This document shows, one piece after another, positions 23,360 through 36,629 of a DNA stretch of 64,000 nt (position 1 is the stretch's first letter; the number at the start of each line of letters is the position of its first letter). The translations under genes and the position numbers were made by a program. The DNA is from Zanthoxylum bungeanum (taxonomy: Eukaryota > Streptophyta > Magnoliopsida > Sapindales > Rutaceae), in NCBI GenBank assembly GCA_019454045.1, contig SKCR01006513.1, positions 62,001-126,000 of the forward strand, in the 5' to 3' direction. The notes beneath the pieces are model-generated. The model was not told the DNA's origin, made no database searches, and saw nothing but the letters and a program-made list of their open reading frames with translations.

Positions 23360-24085
23360 TGATTAGAACCTACCTAGAGCGAAGCCAGACAAACCCCCAC
23401 AAGACTGAAATCATTCCCAAAAAAGCCAAGATAGTTCAGATAAAAATTCTAAACCTCTGAAGAACAAGCAACAAAAACCTAGAGTGCTAATAGAGGTGCC
23501 ACAAAGGGTTAGCAGACCTTTGATAAGCCAAAACCAGTGATAAAATATTGAGGGTTTCTCAATACTCACGAAAATTGATATAAAATTTTATTGAAATAGC
23601 TTTTTTCAACATAACCAAAACGTTAGCCTTTTATAAGGAGGCTGCAACCAAAATCCTAACCCAAAAGGATAAAAGGCGAAACTACCCACACGCCAACAGA
23701 CACGTATCATAAAACTTAGCACGCTTAACCTAATTCCCAAACATAAAATAATAATCTTAAAAAAATACTCAAACATAAATAAAGGGCTGAAATAAAACAA
23801 ATATCAAGCCCTAAATAAATAAATAATAAATGTCAAATCACAATAATAAAATAGGCCTAAGTAACTCGTTACTCCATGGCCTGAATAAGATTCACCATCT
23901 TGGGTTCATCCAGCTTCAAGCCCATACTCAATGAAGTAGAAGTGCGGGAATAGTCAGATACAATCTTCTATATGAATCCATGCATAGCTTCATAGATCTT
24001 CTTATATCGAGATCTCGTGATTGGACCCTCTGGAACTTGCACTGTGGTGGTTCGTCCATCATGGGCTGCATCTTGGGCCTCATTA
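23360..24085 (-). repeat. 3' LTR of the Reina-type element
   Basis: It matches 39680-40432 throughout, with a small deletion near 23700. It encodes the C-terminal tail of pol on the minus strand (EGPITRSR, then KKI). A CAG-to-TAG change near 23968 shortens this tail compared with the 5' LTR copy. Confidence 0.93.
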
Positions 24086-24101
24086 TTCCCCCTCTCCTCG
24101 A
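24086..24101 (-). other. Polypurine tract of the Reina-type element
   Basis: On the minus strand it reads TTTCGAGGAGAGGGGGAA directly before the 3' LTR. It also encodes pol codons (PFEERGN). Confidence 0.8.
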
Positions 24102-27100
24102 AAGGATTCGACCTCAAATCTATATCAAATAAAGAAAGATCAGAAATATTAAATGGCACAGAAATATTCTACTGACTTGGCAAATCCACTTTGTATGTAT
24201 TGTCATTTATTTTCTCAAGAATTTGAAATGGGCCATCGCCTCTGGGTTGGAGTTTGGATTGTTGTTTCTTTGGGAAGTGCTCTTTTCACATGTGCACCCA
24301 AACCTAATCATCGGGTTCGAAAGAGACACGACGTCTACCCTTGTTGGCATGCGAGGAATATTGCCCATTCTTCTTCTCAATGTGTTTTCGTGGTTTCTCA
24401 TATATGGACTTGACCAAGTCAGCCTTGCGCTTACCATCCTGGCTAACCCTCTCATTAACGGGCAAAGGCAATAAATTCAGAGGTGTTAATGTGTTAAATC
24501 CATACACGATCTCAAAAGGAGAATAAGAAGTAGTTGAATGAATATTACGATTATATGCAAACTCAATGAAAGGTAAACATTCTTCCCATGTCTTCAAATT
24601 CTTAGAAATAACAGTATGTAATAGTTGGGGCAGGGTCCTGTTAACAACTTCTGTTTGACCATCAGTATATGGGTGACAAGTGGTGGAAAATAACAGTTTA
24701 GTTCCCAATCTACCCAATAAAATTTTCCAAAAATGACTTAAAAACTTCACATCCCTGTCCAATACTATACTCCGAGGCACTCCATGTAAGCGAACAACCT
24801 CACAAAAAAAATAGGTTAGCAATGTGTGTGGCATCATTTGATTTGTGACATGCAATAAAGTATGCTATCTTGCTAAAACGGTCAACTACAACAAAAATAT
24901 AGTCCCAACCCTTCCTAGATCTAGGCAATCCTAACATAAAATCCATGGAAATATCTACCCACGATGCCTGAGGAACAAGTAATGGTGTATAAAGCCCATG
25001 TGGTTGAACTTTAGATTTTGCTTTCCTACAAGTAATGCAACCAGTACAAATGCGCATGACATGCTTCTTTATTTTAGACCAATAAAAATATTCATGCAAG
25101 ATATCCAATTTTTTTAACACCAAAATGACCCATAAAACCGCCACTATGTGCTTCACGGAGTAATAATTCACGCATAGAGCAACTAGGCACACATAATTTA
25201 TTCTCTTTAAATAAAAAAATCATATTGTCTGTAAAATTTACCACAATCGCCTTTTTCAGATGCAATGTAGATCTCAAAGAAATCATGATTAGTTGCATAC
25301 AAGTCTTTGATAAAGTCAAAACCAAGAAACTTAAAAATCAAGGATTTAAGTAAAGCACACCTGCGTGAAAGTGCATCAGTAACCACATTCTCTTTACCTT
25401 GCTTATATTGAATGACATATGGGAAGGTCTCCTTGAACTCCATCTATTTGGCATGTCGTTTGTTAAGTTTTCTTTGAACCTTGATATGTCACAGAGATTC
25501 ATGGTCAGTGTGAATCACGAACTCTTTTGGCCAAAAGTAATGATGCCAAGTTTCTAGTGCTCTGACTGCATAAAACTCTTTGTCATAGGTCGGGTAACGC
25601 AGCGCTGCACCATGGAGCTTTTCACTGAAGAAAGCTATAGGACGTCGTTCTTGTATAAGAACTGCCCCAATACCAACACATGAAGCATCACACTCAATCT
25701 CGAAAGTTTGGTTAAAGTTAGGTCAGGCTAAAACTGGCATAGAACATAATCAATCTTTAAGAAGTTTAAAGGCATTCTCTTGTTCCTCCCCCCAATGGAA
25801 ACCAACATTATTCTTTACGACTTCAGTAGGTGGTGCGGCGATAGTGCTAAAGTCTTTTACAAACCTCCTATAGAAATTGACTAGTCTATGAAAACTCCTA
25901 ACCTCAGTGATGCTCTTAGGTGTAGGCCACTCACGAATGGCCTTAGCCTTGTTTTCATCAACCTCAATGCCTTGAGTACTAATGACATACCCACGAAATA
26001 TCTCTTTTTTCCATGAAAAAGTCACATTTTTTAAGGTTAGCATACAATAATTCTTTCCTCAAAACATCAAACACAGCTCGCACATATCCTATATACTCTT
26101 CTAAAATCTTACTGTACACTAAAATAGCATCAAAATATACGACTATAAATTTACTCAAAAGGCACGTAAAACCTAATTCATTAGGCGCATAAAGGTGCTG
26201 GGGGAATATGTAAGCCCAAAAGGCATCACAAGCCACTCATATAGCCCATATTTTGTTTTAAAGGCAGTTTTCCATTCATCCTCTTCTTGCATACTAATCT
26301 GATAATACCCACTTTTAAATTCAATTTTTGAATCTATACAATTCATCCAACATATCATCTAATCTAGGGATATGATGGCAATATTTTACAGTGATATTTT
26401 TGACTGCTCGACAATCCACGAACATTCTCCATGTACCATCTTTCTTTGGGACTAACAGAACTAGAACTGTGCACGGACTCATGCTCTCCCATACGCACCC
26501 TTTGCTAATCAATTCCTCCACTTACTTTTGGAGCTCCTTAGTTTCCTCAGGGTTGCTGTGGTAGGCTGGTCGTTTAGGAATGACTGCCCCTGGGATGAAA
26601 TCGATCTGATGCTCAATACCTCAAATTGGTGGTAAATCATGAGGTATCTCCTCTACAAACACATCATCATAATCCTGCAATAAAGAAGTAAACACACTAG
26701 GCAAAACAGTGTTAGGGTTAGTGTCATCAGAACTCAGAAGAGTTTCTCTATATATAAGAAGGATCATCACTTTATTCTTGGCATACTCTCTCCTCAATTC
26801 TCCCTCTTTAGCAAAGAAACTATTTTTTATTCTACCCACACTCTCATTATTTTGTGCATGCTCACTGTTTCTCTCGCTCACTCCCTTAGAACTGTTAACC
26901 TAATCCCCTCGACTCTTATCCTTGATCTCGCCCGCTGGTGTTTGCGCTGTAGAAGCCTGTAGCTTTATTTGATCTTCAAAGACTTCTGTGGCATCAACGG
27001 AACAAGTGTAACCTTTCTTCCATCTTGTTTGAAACAATATCCGTTACGAAACCCATCATGCATCACTCTCCTGTCAAACTACCAAGGACGCCCTAGTAAT

Positions 27101-27340
27101 AAATATCCAGCTTGCATTGGGACTATATCACATAACACCTCATCCTTATATTTACTAATAGTGAAACTAACCAAGACTAGTTTATTGACTTTAACCTCGC
27201 CATTGTTATTCAACCACTGCAAACGATAAGGCTTAGGGTGTTTATATAAAGTCAAACCCAGCTTATCAAAAATATTATGCTAGCCACATTAGTACAACTA
27301 CCCCCGTCGATAATCATACTGCATACCTTGTTCTGGACTA
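24086..27340 (-). pseudogene. Gypsy pol: protease, RT, RNase H, integrase (disrupted)
   Basis: Read from high to low coordinates. Aspartic protease: MIIDGGSCTNVAS (about 27320-27280) and MQAGYLLLGRPW (about 27120). [53 protein letters not shown], then the active-site box YFDA at 26126-26137, where the second catalytic Asp of YFDD is Ala. RNase H is recognisable but frameshifted (about 25740-25440), followed by [20 protein letters not shown]. Integrase: CTGCITCRKAKSKVQPHG zinc-binding part, [27 protein letters not shown] and [11 protein letters not shown], giving the D, D and E positions. The tail runs across the polypurine tract into the 3' LTR. Several stops and frameshifts separate these blocks. 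The Reina-type match is based on remembered motif wording. Confidence 0.9.
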
Positions 27341-28518
27341 GTCATCTAGTATGGAATATGTTCTCTCGCTGTTGTACCATATCATCCTCAACCTTGGCCA
27401 GAGTATTTAAAGTACGATGGGTCACAAGGGACTCCCATTGGCTGCATACTCAACCTCTTCTTTATCAGTGGCAACCTCCAACTCGAGCACCTCCTCCACA
27501 ACATCCTCACCATATGAAATTACCTCACCATCACCCCTCATATACATGGTCCTTCTATTATGACACTGTGATGCTATATGGCCACTTCCCAAACATTTGA
27601 AACATTTAAGGTCATGGCTCCTATTTGGTGGGGCATCGAATTTTGGTTTAGGCTTGATGGTGACATCTTCCTTTGGCTTTGGAGCCTCTGATATAAACCT
27701 AGATGTGGTGCCATCCCTGTCATTATCTCCCCATTTTGGCTTCCATGTATTGGTTGGACCCGAATTGCCCCTTAATGTAGTTTTTCGCTTGAGTTAGCGT
27801 TCCACTTTCATTGCTACCTATACCATGTCCTCTAATTAAATGTAATGTTGCAGCTCCACTACATTTGCAATCTCCCTATTCAGCCCACTTATAAATCATG
27901 ACATAGTCGCCTCTAGGTCTTCCTCGACATTGGCGCAAATAATTGTAATTTCCATCTCCTTGTGGTAGTCTTCGATACTTTGAAACCCATATGTAAGATT
28001 CTGAAGTTTATGATATAGATCTCGATAGTAATGATTCGGTAAAAACTGCTTCCTCATATTTGTTTTCAATTCAGCCCATGTAGTGATCGGGCGCTCTCTA
28101 TTCCTCCTAATGTTTATCATCATTTGATCCCACCAGACAAGTGCATAATCGGTAAATTCAATAACCGTCAACTTAACCTTCTTAAGCTCGGAATAATTAT
28201 GATAATCAAAAAGGAGCTCTAGCTTATGTTCCCACTCTAGATAAGCTTCGGGGTCACTCTTACCTTGGAAAGAAGGAATAGTCATCTTGATTTTACCAAA
28301 ATCACCATCTTTCTCATTCTCATTATTCCTTCTTAATTGTCTTTCATTTCTACCTTTTCTAGGCCAAAATTCACCCATTTTTACCTCTGATACTCTATCA
28401 AACTCCTCATCATAGTCAAATTCATTCTCAGCCTCCATCTCATTTATGGGTACAGTACGTCGCCCACCAGTCCTGAGGGGTACGTGCCCTGCCTTATTAG
28501 CTCTAGTCGCCGTGTTGG
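27341..28518 (-). pseudogene. Gypsy gag, C-terminal part, with intact zinc knuckle
   Basis: The minus-strand frame begins right at the copia insertion and reads through TGGRRTVPINEMEAE into the Retrotrans_gag core (MTIPSFQGKSDPEAYLEWE, then NYSELKKVKLTVIEF, then YHKLQNLTYGFQSIEDYHKE). A nucleocapsid zinc knuckle, CFKCLGSGHIASQC (about 27605-27560), has the correct CCHC spacing. The main frame stops after about 27896, and later blocks are in other frames. The N-terminus is found at 38578-38757, on the far side of the inserted copia element. Confidence 0.87.
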
Positions 28519-30462
28519 TGTTGGTTTCTATTGATGTCCCAAGATCATTTTAAGCCATGAAATAAAATGAATATAACAAGAAGTATGGCAGAATCATACT
28601 TACAAAGATCGGCTTTAGATGTGATGCTCAACAAAAACTTTCCTTTCAAGATGCTCCAAGATTCGGCCAAGAGAAGCTTTGTTGAAGATGATGAAGATTC
28701 GGCCAAGGGAAAGAAGTTCCAAGCTCCAAGATTTTCAAGATCCAAGCTCTTGTGTTTGTTTCCCTGACACCTTTGTTTGATTCTTGATGTGCTAGCAAAA
28801 GATGAAAGAAAATCAAATCTTCCTTCACAAATGGAGACTCACGGTTTTGTTGAGAGAGAATGAGAATTTTTTGTTTCTTTGTTTTCTAAAAACAATAATA
28901 ATGAATTAAAACAATTACCAAAGTTGGTATATGTTTTACGAAAGTCAAAAACCTAAAATTTTGGCTCCAAAAACTCATTAAATGCCCACAACCACCCACA
29001 TCATGAATAGTGACAGCATGTCACTCACAAAAAATGACTTTTGACATCTATCACATTTATATGACAAGTGATGTGACTCGCGATGTGACTTGGAGGCCCC
29101 ACTGGTTTTGAAATACGAGTGGGCCCGCAAACAGTTCCGGGCTCGGTTTCGCTAATTCCGAATTAACAAATTTCATCATGACGTAATTAAATAATTATGC
29201 CTAGCAAAATTACTATTCACGTCGCTAAGGAATTAATTCTAAATTAACTCGTTTGTCCGAATTAAAATCCGATTTTAATTCCGCGTCGAAATCCAATTTC
29301 GTTTAATATATCGAATATATTATTTTTTCGATTAATTCCAAATTAATCTTTCTCTCTCTTCAAATAGTACTTTATCCAAGATAAAGTTTCTCCGCAATTA
29401 ATCCAGATTAATAAAGTTCGAATCAAACGTCATCGGTGAATCTTCGGGAAGCGACCCAAGAGATCTCCGGATATGTTGGCAGTAAATACGGTCATCGGAC
29501 TATCCGAACACGTACGTACCTCGTACTATATTTTTACCGATTTACGAGACAAGATTGGCTTCTAGCAAAACACCATGCCTACCCAATTCTCCAGAATTAT
29601 TCTTACTGGAATATATGATCTTTATCAGGCGTAGTATACTGTAGTATTGCGTATTACGATCTAGTATCGGATCTCACGTGCAAGGCCTGGGGCTGGAATA
29701 GTAATATGCCACATACGAAGCACATATTGGATATCAAGCAACTAGTCTCTTTGAATCAGATAATCATGACCTTGTCATATTATCCCGATGGTTGCAACAC
29801 CATAGAGAACCAGTTCTGAATCCCTGCGTGATCATCATCTTCATATATCTGAAGTGATACTTCCGTCTTGACATTACATCCAATACACTACGATTCCCAA
29901 TAAACCCAGCAGAGGCGTACACAGAACCTGTTAAAGCCCTGGACGACCAAAACCAAAGTTTACCGATTGTCCAAATACTAGCGATGCAAGTCTCAGGTTA
30001 AGACCAAATACACCTACCCTGAAGCGGACTCCCATAGACACATATACCTACTACCAATGGGATTCCGCGGGGTCTATCCAGAGCGAAGCTATTTTCTATA
30101 CCATCGGTAAAACACAACCTCCTATCGCACTTGCATAAGTATCTTATACTTAAATATATGAGAACTATGCCGTTATGGCCCTCACAACTCGCACAAATGC
30201 AATACTAGTCTATTCCGCATTATCGATGTCCAGTCTCGATAATACTACGACTATGGATATTTAATGATTAAATCTTTATGGATTGATACTGTCTCATATT
30301 ATCTCAATTTGGAACTAATCATATGAACTTTACCATTTATATATATCAAAGTAAATGAATCATAAAACGGTAAAAGGCAATTTCATTACTACATAGTTAA
30401 TTTTGTACAAAAACACAATGTCTTTTACAAACAGTGACGCTATGGGTCATAACTGTCCAACA
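28519..30462 (-). repeat. 3' LTR of the minus-strand copia element
   Basis: It matches 36630-38572 almost base for base apart from scattered substitutions and short indels. Open frames within it are shadows of LTR sequence. Confidence 0.96.
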
Positions 30463-30479
30463 ATCTCCCACTTGGCCTA
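30463..30479 (-). other. Polypurine tract of the minus-strand copia element
   Basis: On the minus strand it reads GGCCAAGTGGGAGAT immediately before the LTR. The same tract precedes the 3' LTR at 56921. Confidence 0.85.
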
Positions 30480-33400
30480 TAGCCAGTCACTCAAGCATCT
30501 AATACCTGAACTATGTATATGTCGCTCAAACTTTTGCTGAGGAATTGCTTTCATCAACGGATCTGCCAAGTTGTCATCTGATGCGACCTTCTCGACCTTC
30601 ACATCGCCACGATGTATGATCTCACGTATCATATGGAAACGTCGAAGAACATGCTTGGATCGTTGATGAGACCGCGGTTCCTTAGCCTGCGCTATAGCCC
30701 CGTTATTGTCACAATACAATAGAACGGGCTCAGCTGTTAACGGAACTACTCCTAATACAATTAGGAATTTTCGGATCCAAACTACTTCCTTTGCTGCTTC
30801 AGCTACAGCAATGTACTTCGCTTCTGTTGTTGAATCGGCAACAGACTCTTGCTTGGAAGATTTCCAGCTCACTCCGTTATTCAAACAAAATATGTACTCG
30901 GATTGCGACTTGCAGTCGTCTTTGTCGGTTTGGAAACTTGCATCGGTATACCCAGTTACCTCAAGTTCTCCATCTCCATAGATTAAGAAAGCATGCTTAG
31001 TTCGTCTAAGATACTTTAGGATATTCTTAACCACATCCAGTGACCTTTACCTGGATCGGCCTGATAGCGACTACACATGCTCAAAGCATAGGAGACATTA
31101 GGTCGCGTACATATCATGGCATACATGATCGATCCGACTGCCGAGGCGAACGGTATCCGACTCATGTTGTCTCTTTCATCTTGAGTTTTAGGACACATGT
31201 CCTTAGATAGATAGACGCCATGTGACACTGGCAACAGTCTTCTCTTGGACTGATCCATGTTGAATCTCTTCAACACTCTGTCAATGTACGTACTCTGGGA
31301 GACTCCAAGCAGCTTTCTAGATCTATCCCGGTAGATCTTTACTCCCAGAATAAAGGTTGCTTCTCCCAGATCTTTCATGGAAAATTTCAATGAAAGCCAA
31401 GCTTTCACCGACGTTAGTATGGGAATGTCATTGCCTATAAGCAATACATTGTCAACATAAAGGACAATAAAAGTCAGTGTTCTCCCACTAACCTTCTTGT
31501 ATACACAAGGATCATTTTCATTTTGAATGAAATCATATTCTTTTATGATCTCATCAAAATGTTGGTTCCATGACCTCGATGCTTGCTTCAGTCCATAAAT
31601 GGACCGATTTAACTTACAAACCTTGTTTGCAAGTCTTGGCACGATAAAACAGTCAGGTGTTGCATATAAACATCCTCCAAAAGGTTTCCGTTAAGGAAAG
31701 TGATTTTAACGTCCATCTGGCATATCTCGTAATCGAAATATGCAGCAATTGCAAGCATTATCCGAATGGATTTAATCATGGCAACGGGTGAGAAAGTTTC
31801 ATCGTAATCGACACCATGTCGTTGACGATACCCCTTCGCTACAAGCCTAGCTTTGTACGTTTGTACGTTGCCTTCCATGTCGGTCTTCTTCTTGAAGACC
31901 CATTTGCATCCAATAGGCTTTACGCCTTCTGGTGCATCAACCAGTGTCCAAACTTGGTTGGTGTACATGGAATCCATTTCGGACTTCATGGTTTCTTGCC
32001 ATAAAGCGGAATCGATATCTTGTATCGCTTCCTCATACTTAGCTGGTTCGTTATCCTCAATGAGATTGATATCTACATGGGGTGAGATCAGAAATTCATA
32101 CCTCTCAGGTTGTTTCCTGACTCTCTCCGACCTACGCGATCCTTGTGTAATAGAAGATTGTGGTAAAGTCTCATCCCGGATGGACTGTTCCTGTTTCGTT
32201 GAGGATTCTATGCCAGGAACAGTATCACCCCGATTTTCATTGAGTTTTACTTTCCTCCCACTAACCACTGCATTTAGGAATTCCTTCTCAAGGAAAACAG
32301 CATGTAGAGCAATAAATACTTTGTTCTCTCGTGGGTGATAGAAGTAATATCCTTTGGTTTTCCTAGGATATCCTACGAATAGGCATTTATCCGATTTGGG
32401 CTCAAGTTTGGTACCTTCCAAACGTTTGACGTATGCCCAGCATCCCCAAATCTTCAGGAATGAGAAACCCGGTTTCTTTCCTGTCCATATCTCATACGGA
32501 GTCTGTTGTACAAACTTTGACTGAACCTTATTCAAAATAAGAATTGCACTGTTTAATGCATATCCCCAGAAGGAAATAAGTAGCTCAGTGTGACTCATCA
32601 TAGACCAAACCATGTCCAACAAAGTTCGGTTTCTCCGTTCGGATACACCGTTTAATTGCGATGTTCCAGGAGGAGTCCACTGTGAAAGAATACCATATTC
32701 TTTCAGGTAATCTAGAAACTCATTGCTTAAGTATTCGCCACCACGGTCCGACCGTAATGTCTTAATACTCTCGCCGGTCTATTTTTCAACTTCGTGTCGA
32801 AACTCTTTGAATTTCTCAAAAATTTCCGACTTGTGTCTCATAAGATACACATAACCATAACCTGATGCATCATCCGTAAAGGTTACAAAGTATTCGTATC
32901 CACCTCTAACCTGGCTAGACATGGGCCCACATACGTCACTATGAACGAGGGCTAACAGTTCAGTGGCGCGTTCACCTTTACCGCTAAAAGGTGATTTAGG
33001 CATTTTGCCTAATAAGCAAGATTCGTAGACGTCATATGAATTTGGATCAAATCCGTCCAAGTACCCACTCTTCGAAAGTGTGGATATGCGAGTCTTGTTT
33101 ATGTGTCCCAGACGACAGTGCCACATATAAGTTTCATCTTTGTTACTCATTTTGAGCCTTTTGTTTGTTATATTATATGTTGGAGATAGATTTATATTCA
33201 AAATATAAAGATCATTATTTGCAACAGCAGTGCAAATTTCTACATCATTTTTATATAAGTAACACTCAGTGTTCCGAAATACAAAAGTATACCCACATTG
33301 GGTTAACATAGATACAGATATTATATTCCTAGTCAAACTAGGTACATAATAACAGTCATTTAGTTCAAGTACATGCCCCGAGGGCAGTTTCAAAACAAAA

Positions 33401-33590
33401 GTGCACACGGCCAAAACAGCAACAGGTGTCCCGTTCCAACAAGTAGATCAATCTCCCCTGAAGCCAGTCTCTTGCTAATCTGCAGATCCTGCACATCAGT
33501 ACATATATAAGTACCACAACCAGAATCAAAAATCAAAATTTTAAAACTAGAAGTAGTCATGTTTATTTCAATAACAAACATACCTGAGGC
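30477..33590 (-). pseudogene. Copia pol polyprotein, nearly full length, with mutated RT active site
   Basis: Protease: FDSGCGTYICTDVQDL (about 33530-33490). GAG-pre-integrase: MWHCRLGHINKTRIS. Integrase: HSDVCGPMSSQVRGGYEYF with the first catalytic Asp, later D and E regions around 32750-32640. RT: KARLVAKGYRQ and GVDYDETFSPVA, but the catalytic box is YVDN at 31448-31459 rather than YVDD, which should abolish polymerase activity. RNase H extends to its natural end (stop at 30477), including LYCDNNGAI and KHVLRRFHMI, the part missing from the plus-strand copy. RNase H also reads TTEAKY where the relative has TTEAEY. Frame changes lie near 33400, 32770, 32620, 31630 and 31030. Confidence 0.93.
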
Positions 33591-33617
33591 CGGTGCCTTG
33601 CCCGCCTTTATCTCCTT

Positions 33618-34430
33618 CTAGAGCGCCTTGTACTCGCGACAGTCACGCTTCCAGTGACCCTGTTTGCCGCACTGGAGGCAAACATCCTGAGATTTGTCCT
33701 TAGGCTTCCCAGAAGCCTTTGACGATTTGGCCTTGCCCTTTCTTTTATGCTTCTTCTTCTTCACACCTCCAGTTGTCTTGGGCCCAGCCCTCGGTGTCTG
33801 AGATGTCGAAGCAAAGTGCGCCTCGCGCTTGTTGCCCTTGAGAAGCTCCTTCTCAGCTTCCTTGAGAGTAGACAATAACTCTCCAAGAGTATCATCTGTG
33901 TTCATCAAATTATAATTTATGATGAATTGTCTCCAGGTGTCGGGGAGAGATTGCAAGATCATATCTATGGTAATCTCAGCCTCAAAGACTATCCCAATTT
34001 CAGCTAGCTCATCTATGTCAGCAATCATCTGTGCCACATGGGACGCAACAGATATGCCTTCTGACATACGTGAACGGAAGAGCTTCTTTACTAACTCACA
34101 TTTCTGCGACCTTTTGTTAGATCGGTGAAGATCGTGCAACCTCGCCAACATGTTATAAAGATCCAAGTCCCTGTTCTGTCGACGGAAATGCTGAGTCATG
34201 GAAGCAAGCATAATAGACTGAGCAGTATACAATCATCTCTGTGAGTCTTCCAAAGCTCCAGCTTAAGTGTCTGATCAGGTGTGGGTTTAGGCCCAAGAGG
34301 GTTTGTATGGTGTATAACAGCCTCTCAGCTCAAGGACTATCCTTAGATTCATTTCCCAATAGGCAAAGTTCGTGCCCTTAAAAACATTCTCGCCCATGAT
34401 AATGTCTCGGACATTTCCCTTTCCAGTCAT
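33618..34430 (-). pseudogene. Copia gag with intact zinc knuckle, one early frameshift
   Basis: The minus-strand start at 34430 gives MTGKGNVRDIIMGENVFKGT. Near 34330 the frame breaks (an indel after LRIVL). The core resumes as ASMTQHFRRQNRDLDLYNML and IDMILQSLPDTWRQFIINY. The nucleocapsid motif CLQCGKQGHWKRDC is a complete CCHC knuckle. A basic Lys-rich stretch precedes it. Confidence 0.88.
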
Positions 34431-36610
34431 CTTGACTACGATAGTCCAACTATCTAGTCAATGATATTGGGTACAGTCTAACTGTTATAAGAAAATAACA
34501 TTATATTAGTCCAACTAATAAAATAATTTTGACGAAATTAATTTGAAAGCGCGTAAAGCTAAGTATCTGAATGAAATTACAAATTCAATACTAGCCTCCC
34601 ATTATTTTTTGGCGAGCCTCTAACCCTCTGTCGAGTACTTAGGAAACCCAGTTTCCTAGTGGGCTAGGATCCCGTTAAATAACACACAACTTTGACTTTG
34701 GCCAACAAGCTGTATGAAACTTAACTAGGTAGGTCTCGAAGATCAATTGGATCTCATCCAATTCCTAGATCCGGTAGGTGGACATCCAAGTCCGAAACAT
34801 ATATACAATATATATGCCAATGTATCCAATACATTTCCCTAACCTTTTTCCTCTGAATCAACTAAGCCTTGGCTTTGGCACAACAAGCTTAATGATTCCA
34901 TTTAAGCGGAACCCATTGACATGGAAAGTTTCGTAATCAATGTCGATGGACAAGAAGTGATCTTGACTTTGGCCAACAAATCACGACTTGGACAAGACAC
35001 CGATATGGAACAAAACTCTCATGATTCAAACACATCTGCAATTGATAAAAGCCTTGACTTTGGCCAACAAGCCAATGCCAACTTTGGATCTTGAGTAAGA
35101 ATCACTCAACGGAAGGAAAAATGCTTAATATGATTTGAGGGTTTTTGCGTAAATTGGCAACCAATTTATTATCTTTGTTAAGGTCTCATCATACACCCTT
35201 AAGCATGCTTCTAAAACATCATAAGGCGCGAAAAGTAAATTAATAACGATATGCAGATGGATATTTAAACAGATTGTTCCTAGAACAAATCGCTTCATTT
35301 CCTCTCCCCGGCTAGCACTATTCTACTTCTACCCAATTACATAATACAATAATAGAAACCTCATTAACATTGAGGGGAATTAGGTGAGAAGAGAATACAA
35401 AGAATCAATGAGAGAGAAGGCTAGACACGCAGGTCCAATTTATAAATTCCGAATTACAACAATTTCTAAAATTGCTCTTTCCCTTCTAATACCCATCCGA
35501 TATACGCTATTCATTCATCACATCTATATATTCATTCAAGCATGTTATTCAATCAAACTAATCAAATTAATTATCTTTGAATATAAGTGATCATCCAATG
35601 TTCAAACAATGATTTGATTTTGCGTAAGTCCAACTCGTTTGAGAATAAGTACTTAAAGTACGAATTCTTGAATTATATCGAACTACTCGTTAAATCTAAT
35701 TTAACTTGTATTCAATACTAATTCAATTTAATTCCAAATTAAATATCTACACTTTTTAATGCGCTTTAATGACTTAGATTCCAAATCTAATCCTATCGGG
35801 TCTCAAAGCCCAACTAACATCCAATGTTCGTTTAATTAAAGTCCGATGGGCCTTCAATTGATTTTATAAGGCATGTGCTTTGGTCAATATAGGTAAACCC
35901 TAATTACCAAGCCCAAATGAGGAATCACCCTCATATGCCAAAAAACCAATTTTAGCCCATAAGGTCCAATTAAACTTTTAAAGCTCATTTATTATATTTA
36001 GACTTAATGGAATGATTTAGGCCCAATTTGGATCCAATCCAATTGGTCCTAAACCAACTTGGCCCAACCACGCCCATTATGCCCAAATATAACATTTTCA
36101 AGCCCAATTCAAAACCAAGCCCAATTAACCAAAATTTAATATTCCAAATTTTAAAATTCAATTAACTAAAGTGTAAAGTCATGATTAATCTTTTAAATCA
36201 ATATTTCCAAAACACTAATCTAACCATTAATTATACTTTTCATCATCAACAGATGTCCAATATATTTGATTCAAAAAATCATCTCATTACATGCAAGGAA
36301 GCTCATGGCCAAGGTGGGGATTTTTTGTCCGAATTCGTTTTCAATTCGATTGAATTTTAAATTGACATTCTCAATCGTTTCAAGTCATCCAATGATCATC
36401 AAAACAAAAAATACCATAACTTCCAAGGGTAATCTACATTCGGCCAAGCCTCATTTTTGGGCAAAAATCCATCCAATTTATTTTTCACAAAATTGATCAT
36501 GTATAACACCATGTTATCAACATACAAGCATACTTAATCAAACAATTTCATCAAATCATGCTTCAATCAATTTTACCCAAAATTTTACCCTAAAATTTTT
36601 CATGCTTAAA
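34431..36610 (-). other. Untranslated leader of the minus-strand copia element
   Basis: No coding frame is visible. Four near-palindromic repeats (CTTGACTTTGGCCAACAA on the plus strand, or close variants) occur near 34690-34709, 34866-34884, 34962-34979 and 35053-35071, matching those in the leader of the plus-strand copy in order. Confidence 0.75.
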
Positions 36611-36629
36611 CAAGGCTCCATGATACCAT
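36611..36629 (-). other. Primer binding site (initiator tRNA-Met type)
   Basis: On the minus strand, directly inside the 5' LTR, it reads ATGGTATCATGGAGCC. TGGTATCA is the start of the standard initiator tRNA-Met primer site. Confidence 0.75.

Noticed and set aside
23900..24160. A separate small gene at the gypsy 3' end
   Set aside because: The frame is continuous with pol and crosses the polypurine tract into the LTR.
27277..27600. Plus-strand 107-codon frame
   Set aside because: It is the antisense of the gypsy gag-protease region, whose minus-strand translation carries clear motifs.
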